64,000 bases of DNA from Hoyosella subflava DQS3-9A1 (GCF_000214175.1 NC_015564.1:806001-870000), one strand, 5' to 3'; positions 42,989 through 52,341 are shown, numbered from the stretch's first letter. Translations and numbers: made by a program. The notes: a model not told the origin generated them from the sequence alone.

Positions 42989-44107
42989 TCAGAGGTCGAT
43001 TGAGACGTCGCCGACAGGCTCGGAGACGCAAAGCTTCACGCTGGTATCGCCATCGCTGCAGACGTCGCCAGTCAGGACGTTGCGGGTGGTTCCGGAGTCT
43101 TTCCGGCGTACGCACGAGAAACAGATCCCCATGCGGCAGCCGTACTCAGGAGTGAGGCCGGCATCCTCGGCCTGCTCCAGAATCGTCCGTCCACTGTTGG
43201 CGACGGTGGTTCCGGTCGCGGAGAAAACGAGTTCACCAGCAGCGTCCTCGCTGCTTACGGTGCGCACGGGCGCGGTGAACTGCTCGAGGTGCAACTGGTC
43301 CGTCAGACCCTCGTCCTCGTACACGGCACGAACGGCATCCATGAGCGGCAGGGGACCGCAGAGGAAGGTTTCCGCTTCCGCGTAGTGCCGATCAGCGGCG
43401 AGCAGGTGCTCCTTGCTGAAGTAGCCGTGCAGGTCACCGCCATCTTTTTGCTCCGTGTAGGCGTGCACGATGTTGATGGACTCGTACTTCGCCTTGATCT
43501 CTTCGAGTTCGCGGCGGTAGATGATGTCATCTTCGGTGAACGAGTAGTGCAGGAAGGTGATCTTGCCGTTGAAGGCTTTATCGGTCAGAGTCCGCAGCAT
43601 CGACATGACGGGCGTGACGCCAGAACCGCCGCTGATCAGCAGGATCCGCCGGGGGTGCGGGAGCGGCAAGACAAACTCGCCCTGCGCTGGAGAGATCTGG
43701 ACGATCATCCCAGGTGCCGCCTGGGCTTGGAGGTGCCGCGAGACGAGGCCGTTGGGATCAACCTTGATGGTGAGTTCGATCCGGCCGTCCCGGCGGAATT
43801 CGGAACAGGCTGGTGAGTAGCAGCGGGTGCGGCGAACACCGTCGATCTCGACGGAGAGGCGCACGAACTGTCCGGCACGGAACCCAGTCCAGTTTGAGTT
43901 CGGCCGCAATGTCAGGGTGACGCTGTCTGCGGTCTTTCGTGCAACGTCGGTGACCTCAGCCCGGATCTCGGTTCCTGACCACAGCGGATCGATCATCTCG
44001 ATGTAGCGGTCAATCCCGTGCGGGGTAGTCGCGGCCTTCACGAACGAAGAACTCAACACACGACGAGCGAGTTTTGATGAAGTGAGAACCTGCGCGCCGA
44101 GTGTCAT
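42989..44107 (-). CDS. Ferredoxin reductase partner of the desaturase
   Basis: A 372-residue protein with an FAD/NAD(P)H reductase module (RCYSPACSE, near residue 110; LISGGSGVTPVMSML, near residue 168; ETFLCGPLPLMDAV) followed by a plant-type 2Fe-2S domain, with Cys ligands in GCRMGICFSC and a final Cys in VKLC. ATG 44107 is chosen because AGGAGTCATCG precedes it. It should pass electrons from NADPH to the desaturase encoded downstream. Its homologue in M. tuberculosis (Rv3230c) supports DesA3. Confidence 0.9.
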   Translation of the reverse strand: MTLGAQVLTSSKLARRVLSSSFVKAATTPHGIDRYIEMIDPLWSGTEIRAEVTDVARKTADSVTLTLRPNSNWTGFRAGQFVRLSVEIDGVRRTRCYSPACSEFRRDGRIELTIKVDPNGLVSRHLQAQAAPGMIVQISPAQGEFVLPLPHPRRILLISGGSGVTPVMSMLRTLTDKAFNGKITFLHYSFTEDDIIYRRELEEIKAKYESINIVHAYTEQKDGGDLHGYFSKEHLLAADRHYAEAETFLCGPLPLMDAVRAVYEDEGLTDQLHLEQFTAPVRTVSSEDAAGELVFSATGTTVANSGRTILEQAEDAGLTPEYGCRMGICFSCVRRKDSGTTRNVLTGDVCSDGDTSVKLCVSEPVGDVSIDL

Positions 44108-44333
44108 CGATGACTCCTGTTCGGTGAACGTCTGTACACTGAAAGACACTAGAGGCGCCCGTGTAAAAGAGCAAGTAAAACGAGTGTGACTGTCAATACA
44201 GTGGACGAATGGGCGTTCTTCGGGTGAACGCCACACGTGGTCAGAGAATAATTCGCTGGCGGGCCCGATTGCCGCGTGTTAGCTTCAATTGTCCGTATCT
44301 GACCTGAAGTGCGAGAGAAAGGGAGGTGAGTAG
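44108..44333. other. Divergent control region between reductase-desaturase and rsgA leader
   Basis: A hairpin with arms GGCGTTC and GAACGCC (44212-44232) lies in the middle. AGTGT-containing words near 44140-44160 flank the reductase promoter. No gene is seen. Confidence 0.4.
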
Positions 44334-44402
44334 ATGTTTGCCGCGAAGACCGTTGCCATGCGCAGCGCCCGGACCATCCTCACGTCCCGGGCCCCGGCCT
44401 AA
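44334..44402 (+). CDS. 22-residue leader peptide candidate upstream of rsgA
   Basis: The ATG follows a very strong AGGGAGGTGAG ribosome site; the frame reads MFAAKTVAMRSARTILTSRA and ends PA-stop. It is basic, contains no Cys, and is followed after 60 bases by the rsgA start. The good ribosome site and short length suggest a regulatory leader, but no clear attenuator hairpins were found. It is not a family I recognise. Confidence 0.4.
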   Translation: MFAAKTVAMRSARTILTSRAPA

Positions 44403-44462
44403 ACCGATCCCCTTACCGGTAGACCGTGTTCGAGCGGGGCTCCTTCACTAAAGGGTCTCACC

Positions 44463-45557
44463 GTGCCTTCACCTCACGATTTTCCGTCTTCTTTCTCGTC
44501 AATCTCAGCGCTGTCCGCACTCGGCTGGGACGCGACGTTCGCGGCGCTGTTCGCTGAGCACGCCGCGGCAGGCCTCGTTCCTGCCCGAATTGCGCGGGTC
44601 GATCGCGGCCTGTGCGACACCCTCACCGCCGTCGGCCCGGTGCGCGCCGATAGCAGCCCGCTGACCGGCGCTGACCGCGAGCACACTGTGTGCACAGGCG
44701 ACTGGGCTGCGCTGCGCCCCGGCGCACAACCTCAGGTGAGCGCGTTGCTGCCACGGCGTACTGCGATCACACGCGCGTCCTCGGACCGCACCTCACATCA
44801 ACAAGTACTCGCGGCCAACGTCGACACCGTCGTGGTCGCGGTCTCGCTCGCGGCACCACTGAACGCGGGCCGGATCGAGCGGTTGCTTGCACTCGCCTTC
44901 GACAGTGGCGCCCGGCCAATCATCGTGCTCACCAAGGCGGATCTGGCCGAACACCCTGGCGCGGGCGAAGCCGTGGCGGCCTCCCTGGCTCCGGGCGTGC
45001 AGGTACTCACCACCAGCGCCGCAACCGGTGCGGGCCTGGATCTGCTCTCCGCAGCCGTGAGCGGCACTGCCGTGCTTCTGGGTCCCTCCGGCGCCGGCAA
45101 GTCCAGTCTCGCCAACGCACTGCTGGGCCGAGACCACATGAGCATTAACCAGGTTCGTGCGGCAGATGGCAAAGGCCGGCACACCACCGCGCATAGAGAG
45201 TTACTGGCATTGCCCGGTGGCGGGGTGCTCATCGACACTCCGGGCCTCCGGGGCATCGGTGTGCAGGATGTCGCCGACGGCGTAGGCCAGGTCTTCGCCG
45301 AGATCGAAACCTATGCTCGCGACTGCACCTTCCGTGACTGCGGACACCGCAGCGAACCCGGATGCGCGGTGCAGCGCGCGATCGCGGCCGGCGAGTTGAG
45401 CCTGGACCGGCTTGACCGCTACCGCAAACTGCTGCGCGAAAGCGAATGGGCCGCCACTCGCGGCGACGCCCGTCAGGCAAGTAAACGCCGCAAAGCAGAC
45501 AAGGCAATGACGCGGGAGCTGCGCGCGACGTACCGATTCCGTGGCCGCCAGCGCTGA
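44463..45557 (+). CDS. rsgA: Ribosome small-subunit-dependent GTPase A
   Basis: A 364-residue circularly permuted GTPase that assists maturation of the 30S subunit. The order is permuted: TKAD (G4, near residue 159) precedes GPSGAGKSSLANAL (G1, near residue 206) and DTPGLRG (G3). An N-terminal OB-like domain and a C-terminal zinc site (CTFRDCGHRSEPGC, near residue 284) complete the family pattern. GTG 44463 is the start. It lies beside the desaturase pair as in M. tuberculosis (Rv3228-Rv3230c), but aroA is not upstream here. Confidence 0.92.
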   Translation: MPSPHDFPSSFSSISALSALGWDATFAALFAEHAAAGLVPARIARVDRGLCDTLTAVGPVRADSSPLTGADREHTVCTGDWAALRPGAQPQVSALLPRRTAITRASSDRTSHQQVLAANVDTVVVAVSLAAPLNAGRIERLLALAFDSGARPIIVLTKADLAEHPGAGEAVAASLAPGVQVLTTSAATGAGLDLLSAAVSGTAVLLGPSGAGKSSLANALLGRDHMSINQVRAADGKGRHTTAHRELLALPGGGVLIDTPGLRGIGVQDVADGVGQVFAEIETYARDCTFRDCGHRSEPGCAVQRAIAAGELSLDRLDRYRKLLRESEWAATRGDARQASKRRKADKAMTRELRATYRFRGRQR

Positions 45558-45587
45558 CTCGCTACCACAAGGAAAGGAGTCTCCCGC

Positions 45588-47252
45588 CTAGCCGGTGAGG
45601 CCCCCGATTGCTGGTCCAAGCAGGTCATCTGCGTCGACGATTCGGTACGCGTACCCCTGCTCGGCGAGAAAACGCTGCCGGTGGGCCGCATATTCGGTGT
45701 CCAGAGTGTCTCGCGAAACCACGGAATAGAAGTGCGCCTGGTGCCCATCTTTCTTCGGGCGCAGCAGCCGTCCCAGTCGCTGTGCCTCTTCCTGACGCGA
45801 ACCGAACGTGCCAGAAACCTGCACGGCCACGGAGGCCTCGGGGAGGTCGATGGAGAAGTTCGCAACCTTGCTGACGACAAGTGTCTGGATCTCACCGCGG
45901 CGGAACGCGTCGTACAGCGCTTCCCGCTCCTTGTTGCGTGTCGAACCCTGGATGACAGGTGCATCGAGTTCAGCGCCGAGCTCTTCGAGCTGGTCGATAT
46001 AGGCACCGATGACCAGCGTTGGAGCGTCAGGATGCTTGTCCAGAATCGCCTTCACCACCGCCACTTTGGTGTGCGCGGTGGAGCACAACCGGTACCGCTC
46101 CTCTGGCTCGGCCACCGCATAGGCCATGCGTTCCGCCTCAGTCAGGGTGACGCGCACCTCGATGCAGTCCGCAGGCGCGATCCAGCCCTGGGCTTCGATG
46201 TCCTTCCACGGGGCGTCGTAGCGTTTCGGTCCGATCAGGGCAAACACGTCACCCTCTCGTCCGTCTTCACGCACGAGCGTCGCTGTGAGGCCGAGCCGCC
46301 GCCGCGACTGCAGGTCCGCAGTCATCCGGAAAACCGGTGCAGGCAGTAGGTGCACCTCGTCGTAGATCACGAGGCCCCAGTCACGCGAATCAAACAATTC
46401 CAGGTGCTTGTATTCACCTTTGGTGCGCCGGGTGATCACTTGATACGTCGCAATCGTGACCGGACGGATTTCCTTCTTCTCACCCGAGTACTCGCCGATT
46501 TCCTCTTCCTTCAGCGAAGTGCGGGCGAGCAGTTCACGCTTCCACTGACGTCCCGCGACCGTGTTCGTCACCAGAATCAGGGTCGTCGCCTGCGCTTTCG
46601 CCATCGCTGCAGCGCCGACGATTGTCTTACCGGAGCCGCAGGGGAGGACCACCACGCCGGAACCGCCATCCCAGAATGAGTTCGCGGCCATCCGCTGATA
46701 ATCGCGCAGCTCCCATTCGCCGTGAGTTTCGAGGGCGATCGCGTGGGCTTCGCCGTCGACGTACCCGGCAAGGTCATCGGCAGGCCAGCCGATCTTCAGC
46801 AGCATCTGCTTGAGGCGTCCGCGTTCGCTCGGATGCACGATGACGGTGTCGTCGTCGACCTTTGCCCCGAGCATGGGGGCGATCTTCTTATGGCGCAGCA
46901 CCTCGGTCAGGACCGCGCGGTCCAGACTGACGAGCGTGAGCCCGTGCGCGGGGTGCTTCACCAGTTGCAGCCGACCGTAACGGGCGATCGTGTCCACAAT
47001 GTCCACGAGGAGCGGCTGCGGCACCGGGTAGCGGGAGAAGCGGACGAGCGCGTCGACCACCTGCTCAGCGTCATGGCCCGCAGCGCGTGCATTCCACAGC
47101 GCCAGCGGCGTCACCCGATACGTGTGTACATGCTCAGGCGCGCGCTCCAATTCAGCGAACGGCGCGATCGCCGACCGCGCCTGCTCCGACAGGGGATGTT
47201 CGATCTCCAGTAGCAGCGTTTTGTCGGACTGAACGATCAGCGGACCGTCGGT
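45588..47252 (-). CDS. XPB/Rad25-type DNA repair helicase
   Basis: A 554-residue superfamily 2 helicase with an N-terminal damage-recognition-like domain (residues 1-170) and the helicase core: VVLPCGSGKTIVGAAAM (motif I, near residue 205), YDEVHLL (motif II, DEVH, near residue 300), LTATLVRED (motif III) and the C-terminal motifs SKVANFSIDLPEA and RLGRLLRPK. The GTG at 47252 is preferred because GGGAGAG precedes it. Homologues in mycobacteria (Rv0861c, ercc3) are 3'-5' DNA helicases. A partner-like WYL gene at 49219 lies on the same strand, separated by prpE. Confidence 0.92.
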   Translation of the reverse strand, partial: TDGPLIVQSDKTLLLEIEHPLSEQARSAIAPFAELERAPEHVHTYRVTPLALWNARAAGHDAEQVVDALVRFSRYPVPQPLLVDIVDTIARYGRLQLVKHPAHGLTLVSLDRAVLTEVLRHKKIAPMLGAKVDDDTVIVHPSERGRLKQMLLKIGWPADDLAGYVDGEAHAIALETHGEWELRDYQRMAANSFWDGGSGVVVLPCGSGKTIVGAAAMAKAQATTLILVTNTVAGRQWKRELLARTSLKEEEIGEYSGEKKEIRPVTIATYQVITRRTKGEYKHLELFDSRDWGLVIYDEVHLLPAPVFRMTADLQSRRRLGLTATLVREDGREGDVFALIGPKRYDAPWKDIEAQGWIAPADCIEVRVTLTEAERMAYAVAEPEERYRLCSTAHTKVAVVKAILDKHPDAPTLVIGAYIDQLEELGAELDAPVIQGSTRNKEREALYDAFRRGEIQTLVVSKVANFSIDLPEASVAVQVSGTFGSRQEEAQRLGRLLRPKKDGHQAHFYSVVSRDTLDTEYAAHRQRFLAEQGYAYRIVDADDLLGPAIGGLTG

Positions 47253-47314
47253 CACGGAACTCTCCCTCATCTAAGTCGAACGCACCCAAAGATTCCATTG
47301 TCCCGAAAACTGCG

Positions 47315-49204
47315 CTAGCGGCCAAGAATGGGGCGCAGCCGGTCAAGAACTCCCGGGTCCTCGATGGTGGAGGGGAGTGGCTCATCTCGGCCATCCGCGA
47401 TGCCGCGCATCGTTTTACGCAGGATCTTGCCCGACCGTGTTTTCGGCAGGGCCGGGACGATGTCAACCAGCTTGAACACCGCGACAGCCCCGATTTGTTC
47501 CCGGACCGCAGCCACGAGTTCTGCCCGAAGTTGGTCCGGCTCGATCTCCACTCCTGCTTTCAGGACGACGAGGCCGCGTGGGACCTGTCCTTTCAGTGAA
47601 TCTGTGACACCGATGACGGCGCACTCCGCCACTGCAGGATGTGAGGCGATGACCGCCTCCATCGAACCCGCAGAGAGCCGATGCCCCGCGACATTAATGA
47701 CGTCGTCGGTGCGGCCCATCACGAACAAGTAACCGTCTGAGTCGATGTAGCCGCCGTCGCCAGTGAGGTAGTAGCCGGGGAAGGCGGAGAGGTACGCCGC
47801 CACATACCGGTCATCATCACCCCACAAGGTGGGCAAGGTCCCCGGCGGGAGGGGCAGTTTGACGCAGATCGCGCCTTCTTCGTCCGGCGCGCATTCCTCA
47901 CCGTTCGGGCGCAGTACGCGGACGTCGTAGCCGGGCACCGGAACAGTAGGGGAGCCAGGCTTGATCGGCATGGGCTCGAGCCCCATCAGGTTCGCTGCGA
48001 TCGGCCAGCCCGTCTCGGTTTGCCACCAGTGGTCGACGACGGGAATGCCAAGCTGTGTGGCCGCCCAGTGGTATGTATCGGGGTCTAGGCGCTCACCTGC
48101 GAGGAACAAGCAACGCAGCACTGAGATGTCGTACTTGGCGAGGTATTCGCCGTTCGGATCTTCCTTACGGATCGCGCGGAACGCGGTTGGTGCGGTAAAC
48201 AGCGCTTTCACGCCGTACTGGTGGATGACGCGCCAGAACGCGCCCGGATCGGGAGTCCCGATCGGCTTGCCTTCGTAAAGAACAGTGGTCGCGCCGATGA
48301 GCAGCGGCGCGTAAACGATGTAAGAGTGGCCGACGACCCAGCCGATGTCGGACGCCGCCCAAAAAACGTCGCCCGGCTCGATGCCGTAGATGTTGCGCAT
48401 ACTCCACAGCAGCGCTACGGCATGCCCGCCGTTGTCCCGGACGATACCTTTCGGTTTGCCCGTCGTACCCGAGGTGTAAAGGACGTAGAGGGGATCCGTC
48501 GCGGCGACGGGAACGGGGTCAGCAGCAGGGGCGTCTGCCATGACGTCTGCCCAGTCGAGGTCACGGTCAGCTTTAAGGTCGGCGGTCAGCTGCTCACGCT
48601 GCAGGATGAGGCAGTGCTGTGGTGCGTGCGTCGCGAGTTCGAGGGCCCGATCGAGCATGGGCTTGTAGGGGACGACACGGGTCGGTTCCACGCCGCACGA
48701 AGCGGATACGACGACCACTGGCTGAGCATCGTCGATGCGCGCCGCGAGTTCGGCCGGTGCGAAGCCGCCGAACACCACCGAATGCACCGCCCCGAGCCGC
48801 GCGCACGCGAGCATCGCGATGACTGCTTCGGGCACCATTGGCATGTAGATGACCACGCGGTCGCCTTTGCCGACCCCGAGCCGCTGGAGGGTGCCTGCGC
48901 ACCGCGCGACCTCGTCAAGCAGCTGAGAGTAGGTGTAGGTGCGGTCGCTTCCGGTCACAGGTGAGTCATAAATGAGGGCGAGCTGATCGGCCCGGCCCGC
49001 GGCGACGTGCCGGTCGAGAGCATTCGCGCACGTGTTCAGCTCCCCGTCGGGAAACCACCGGTAAAACGGTGCGTTCGCGTCATCGAGGACTTGCTCAGGT
49101 TCCCGAGTCCACGTAACGGCACGGGCGGCCGCGCGCCAGAAAGTGTCGGGATCCGCGACGCTCGCGCGGTGCGCCTCCGCGTAAGCACCTGCCGGTATTG
49201 CCAT
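47315..49204 (-). CDS. prpE: Propionyl-CoA synthetase-type acyl-CoA ligase
   Basis: A 629-residue acetyl/propionyl-CoA synthetase-type enzyme. YTSGTTGKPKGIVRDNGGHA (P-loop, near residue 247), the WWQTETGWP segment (near residue 394), MGRTDDVINVAGHRLS (near residue 500) and KTRSGKILRKTMR with the acetylatable catalytic Lys (near residue 600) are all present. The Gly/Ala-rich pocket and the GIVRDNGGH form point to PrpE rather than AcsA. It activates short-chain acids, feeding propionyl-CoA into the methylcitrate or methylmalonyl route. It lies between the XPB gene and the WYL-domain gene, an insertion relative to M. tuberculosis order as I recall it. Confidence 0.87.
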   Translation of the reverse strand: MAIPAGAYAEAHRASVADPDTFWRAAARAVTWTREPEQVLDDANAPFYRWFPDGELNTCANALDRHVAAGRADQLALIYDSPVTGSDRTYTYSQLLDEVARCAGTLQRLGVGKGDRVVIYMPMVPEAVIAMLACARLGAVHSVVFGGFAPAELAARIDDAQPVVVVSASCGVEPTRVVPYKPMLDRALELATHAPQHCLILQREQLTADLKADRDLDWADVMADAPAADPVPVAATDPLYVLYTSGTTGKPKGIVRDNGGHAVALLWSMRNIYGIEPGDVFWAASDIGWVVGHSYIVYAPLLIGATTVLYEGKPIGTPDPGAFWRVIHQYGVKALFTAPTAFRAIRKEDPNGEYLAKYDISVLRCLFLAGERLDPDTYHWAATQLGIPVVDHWWQTETGWPIAANLMGLEPMPIKPGSPTVPVPGYDVRVLRPNGEECAPDEEGAICVKLPLPPGTLPTLWGDDDRYVAAYLSAFPGYYLTGDGGYIDSDGYLFVMGRTDDVINVAGHRLSAGSMEAVIASHPAVAECAVIGVTDSLKGQVPRGLVVLKAGVEIEPDQLRAELVAAVREQIGAVAVFKLVDIVPALPKTRSGKILRKTMRGIADGRDEPLPSTIEDPGVLDRLRPILGR

Positions 49205-49218
49205 AGCGACCTCCTTGG

Positions 49219-51561
49219 TTAGTTATCAAGTAGCTCGACGGAACTCATGCGGGCAAGAGAAAAGCGCCGAACGGTATCGGCGGTGGGGTCAAAGGCATGT
49301 AGCTGGCCAGCCTGCAGGGCGACCGGTTCGACAACTCGGACGCCCGCTGTGCCCTGCGCGTCGACAAAACTGATCAGCACTCTGCGTTGCGCACGGACCG
49401 CGAGTTGCAGCAACGCCACGGTCGCGGCGGTACTTCCTGACGCAGACGCGTGCGCCTTGGCGGAACGCCCAGAGGAGTGCCCAGAGGAGTGCCCAGAGTC
49501 TCGCGCTGACGCGGCGCGCAGCCCTTCGACCACGCTGACGAGCTGTTCATGCTTCGGCACTGGGACTCGCCGCTGTACTGACGGCGGCTTGTTGCGGCGC
49601 GCCGGGAGCCGGACACCTCGCGGGCGCAGGTCGATGATGTCGCCGCTTTCGTCTTCTCCGGCCGGGGTGAAGCCAGCCGACCGCAACTGTTCCAGCACGG
49701 CCCCCAGTGTTGCCTGAGTGACCGCGACAGTCGGAGCGAGCGCACGGAGTCCCAGTTCCGCGGCGGCAGCGGAGGCCAGCACTTCCCGCATCAGTCCGGG
49801 GTCCTCGCAGCGAATAAAGGATGTCGCAACGCCGACGCGTAACTGTCCGTGACGACGCGCCGTGTCATCGATCATGTACGTCAGAGCTTGTGGCACCGGG
49901 GTGCGCGAATACTTGTGGAAAAGCGTGTGCAGCGCGGTCGTTGACATCCCGCTATCGAGGGCGCGCAGCACACTGTGTTCAGTAATGCGATACACCGTGG
50001 CGGCGCCCGTTGACTCCACATCCGCGACGAGATTGATCTGATCATGCAGGTCCGGAATGAGGGGACCGGGCGCCACCACTGTCAGATCTGCCTGCACGAG
50101 CACGTGGTCGAGTGGCGGGGGCAGCAGCGGCTCCATGATGTCCGCGAGATCGGGAAGTTCCAGGTCAGTCAGCAGCATGCGCCCGGGAGTGGAGAGTGCG
50201 CCGCCCACGACCAGCCCCAGCGCCGATGCTTCAGCAAGCGTGTTCGCTACTGCTTGCGCACCGAACCGGCGGGCCGCACGCGGGCGGAGCCACATGAGGA
50301 GCCGTTGCGCGTCCTCGGGCGAAAGCACGGGGCTTTCCGGGCCGTCTGGGCTTGGCGCACACATCCATATCGACAAGATGTGCCGCCGATCGGCTTCGGC
50401 GGTGTGCGAGACGATGTCGTCAGAGAGCGCCGCCGCCGGCTTGTCGGTGGGGCCGCGCCAGCCGATCAGCCAGGGCCGTCGGCTCATCGTCAGCCACGAG
50501 ATCGCCACCTTGGCCCACCGCGTCGCGGTGTCCGCGTCAAGCCAGGCATCGACGATCTCGGCCGGGGCCCATACAGGGTCGCCGGAAGGCAGGTAGCCCT
50601 CACCTTTGACAACTAGCCCGGCCGCGACAAGCACTTCGATCACCAGGCCTGTGCGTTCTTCAGAGAGTCCCGCTGACTTCGCGAGCCGCCGCAACTCCCG
50701 CACGCCAAGACCGCCGGCCTTCAGGTCTGGAGCGGGCGCCATTCCCAGAGCCTGAATTATGGCTGCACAATCGCGGAGAAAGTCCATCGCTTCACCAGCA
50801 GCGGAGGCATCCGTGGTTTTCCGGTTACGCGTCTGCGGGTTTGCCTGGGGTGCGGTGAGCACGTGCGGGTCGAGCGGCGCCTCACCGCGGATGACCTGCC
50901 CGACATGGAACGGCAGCTCCACCGTGTGGTCGTCGATGCGAGCGAGCAGCCCCGCGGCTATCAACTGGGGAATCGGACGCTCAGCGGGTGCGTCGGGTGC
51001 GGCATCACGCGTCGACCCGAAGGGTGTGCCGTGGGCGAGCTTCTCCACGATCGCGCTCTGCTCAGGGGGCAGGGCGCGCAACAGGTCGGGAACTGTTTTC
51101 AGCGCCGCGACGCCGGGCAGCGTCGTCAGTCGGCCGATCCGCCACGGAACGGCATCTGCAGCACCGTCAATGAGGCGTAAGCCGTGATGGCCGTTGTCAC
51201 CCCACACGATGGCGCGTGCACGCAGCCAGTCGAGCCTCGTGTCGATTTCCCTGCTCAGTCCCGGACTGGAGAGTTTTGCGAACATATCGAGCAGGTCCTC
51301 GCGGGAAACCGCCTGATCGGCGGCCCGCAGCAGGGCAAGCGCCTCGATCACCGACAACGTGAGCATGTCGGCCTCGTCCGTCGCACGCTGCACCGACGCG
51401 CGCAGCCGCACCCTGTCGGACAGAACAGACATGTTCAGCGGGGGCGGCACCGCCAGGTCAGGACGGTGTGTCAGCAGCGCGACAAGGTCCGTGTCGCTCA
51501 GCTCCGCGAGCCACGCGCTGAACCCAGAATCCCTGGTCGATCGTGAAGTCGGTGATGTCAT
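49219..51561 (-). CDS. Helicase-associated WYL-domain protein (Rv0862c-like)
   Basis: A 780-residue protein with an N-terminal winged-helix-rich region (LSDTDLVALLTHRPDL, then SVIEALALLRAADQAVSRED), a central helicase-C-like XPB-associated domain (residues 440-620, with DLVADVESTGAATVYRITE near residue 505) and a C-terminal WYL-like domain (residues 705-778, VAVRAQRRVLISFVDA, then VEPVALQAG). A short Gly-His-Ser-rich linker with an internal repeat precedes the WYL part. The ATG at 51561 is chosen; a longer frame has no ribosome site. It is the usual neighbour of the XPB helicase. It is probably a DNA-binding regulator or partner, function unproven. Confidence 0.8.
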   Translation of the reverse strand: MTSPTSRSTRDSGFSAWLAELSDTDLVALLTHRPDLAVPPPLNMSVLSDRVRLRASVQRATDEADMLTLSVIEALALLRAADQAVSREDLLDMFAKLSSPGLSREIDTRLDWLRARAIVWGDNGHHGLRLIDGAADAVPWRIGRLTTLPGVAALKTVPDLLRALPPEQSAIVEKLAHGTPFGSTRDAAPDAPAERPIPQLIAAGLLARIDDHTVELPFHVGQVIRGEAPLDPHVLTAPQANPQTRNRKTTDASAAGEAMDFLRDCAAIIQALGMAPAPDLKAGGLGVRELRRLAKSAGLSEERTGLVIEVLVAAGLVVKGEGYLPSGDPVWAPAEIVDAWLDADTATRWAKVAISWLTMSRRPWLIGWRGPTDKPAAALSDDIVSHTAEADRRHILSIWMCAPSPDGPESPVLSPEDAQRLLMWLRPRAARRFGAQAVANTLAEASALGLVVGGALSTPGRMLLTDLELPDLADIMEPLLPPPLDHVLVQADLTVVAPGPLIPDLHDQINLVADVESTGAATVYRITEHSVLRALDSGMSTTALHTLFHKYSRTPVPQALTYMIDDTARRHGQLRVGVATSFIRCEDPGLMREVLASAAAAELGLRALAPTVAVTQATLGAVLEQLRSAGFTPAGEDESGDIIDLRPRGVRLPARRNKPPSVQRRVPVPKHEQLVSVVEGLRAASARDSGHSSGHSSGRSAKAHASASGSTAATVALLQLAVRAQRRVLISFVDAQGTAGVRVVEPVALQAGQLHAFDPTADTVRRFSLARMSSVELLDN

Positions 51562-51642
51562 CGCATACCAGAGTAGAGAGTTTCGACACACGAAATGCGA
51601 CCTCGGCTGCGCGCGCGATAACCGAGCTGTCAAAATGGACAC

Positions 51643-51828
51643 GTGGCAGATAAGAAGAAAAACATGTATGTCGATCCGGGCTGGCCAGCGGTCGCTGATG
51701 GCGATCACGCGGTTACTGAGCTCTCCTCGGACCGCGCAGGCGGTCTTTCACCGTTCGGGGAGACCACTTTTCCTCTTCCGGCGGATGAGCTTCACTACGT
51801 ACATCCGTACACGGTCGTCAATCGCTGA
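51643..51828 (+). CDS. Small conserved protein (Rv0863-like), 61 residues
   Basis: A 61-residue acidic protein that begins GTG GCA GAT AAG and ends [15 protein letters not shown]. No ribosome site is visible, so a leaderless message is likely. It lies directly upstream of moaC and beside the WYL gene, matching the position of a small conserved gene in mycobacteria. No function is known to me. Confidence 0.55.
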   Translation: MADKKKNMYVDPGWPAVADGDHAVTELSSDRAGGLSPFGETTFPLPADELHYVHPYTVVNR

Positions 51829-51843
51829 CCGTGCGCCGTACCG

Positions 51844-52341
51844 GTGAATGACCTGAATTCGCCCGAAGGCGAGCCCCGGCTCACCCATGTGGATAGCCGG
51901 GGCTCCGCCCGCATGGTGGACATCAGTGAGAAGTCCGAAACTGCGCGTCGCGCGGTCGCCGCGGGCCGATTCGAGACGACGTCGGTAGTTCTCGAGCTTC
52001 TCGCGAGTAACGGCCTGCCCAAAGGCGATGCGCTTGCGACGGCGCGCATCGCCGCAATCATGGCTGCGAAGAAAACCCCTGATCTGGTGCCGCTATGCCA
52101 CCCCATCCCGTTGTCTGGTGTAACAGTCGAGTTTGATCTTGGCGATACATACATTGACGTCACCGCGTCCATCAAAACCACTGGCCGTACCGGGGCTGAA
52201 ATGGAAGCCCTGACAGCCGTGGCAGTCGCCGGTCTCACTCTGCACGACATGGTGAAGGCCGTCGACCCGGCAGCCACGATGAACAACGTGCATGTCGTCT
52301 GCAAAGAGGGCGGCAAAACGGGAAGGTGGGAGCGGCCGTGA
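51844..52341 (+). CDS. moaC: Cyclic pyranopterin monophosphate synthase
   Basis: A 165-residue protein that performs the second step of molybdopterin synthesis with MoaA, converting the MoaA product to cyclic pyranopterin monophosphate. It shows DISEKSETARRAVAAG, KKTPDLVPLCHPIPLSGV with the conserved Lys, Cys and His, and TGAEMEALTAVAVAGLTLHDMVKAVD with the catalytic Asp. It starts at GTG and overlaps mog by four bases (GTGA). Confidence 0.95.
   Translation: MNDLNSPEGEPRLTHVDSRGSARMVDISEKSETARRAVAAGRFETTSVVLELLASNGLPKGDALATARIAAIMAAKKTPDLVPLCHPIPLSGVTVEFDLGDTYIDVTASIKTTGRTGAEMEALTAVAVAGLTLHDMVKAVDPAATMNNVHVVCKEGGKTGRWERP

Noticed and set aside
49465-49500. Short tandem repeat GTGCCCAGAGGA
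   Set aside because: It encodes the Ser-Gly-His-Ser linker of the WYL protein; simple in-frame repeat expansion rather than a mobile or CRISPR repeat.
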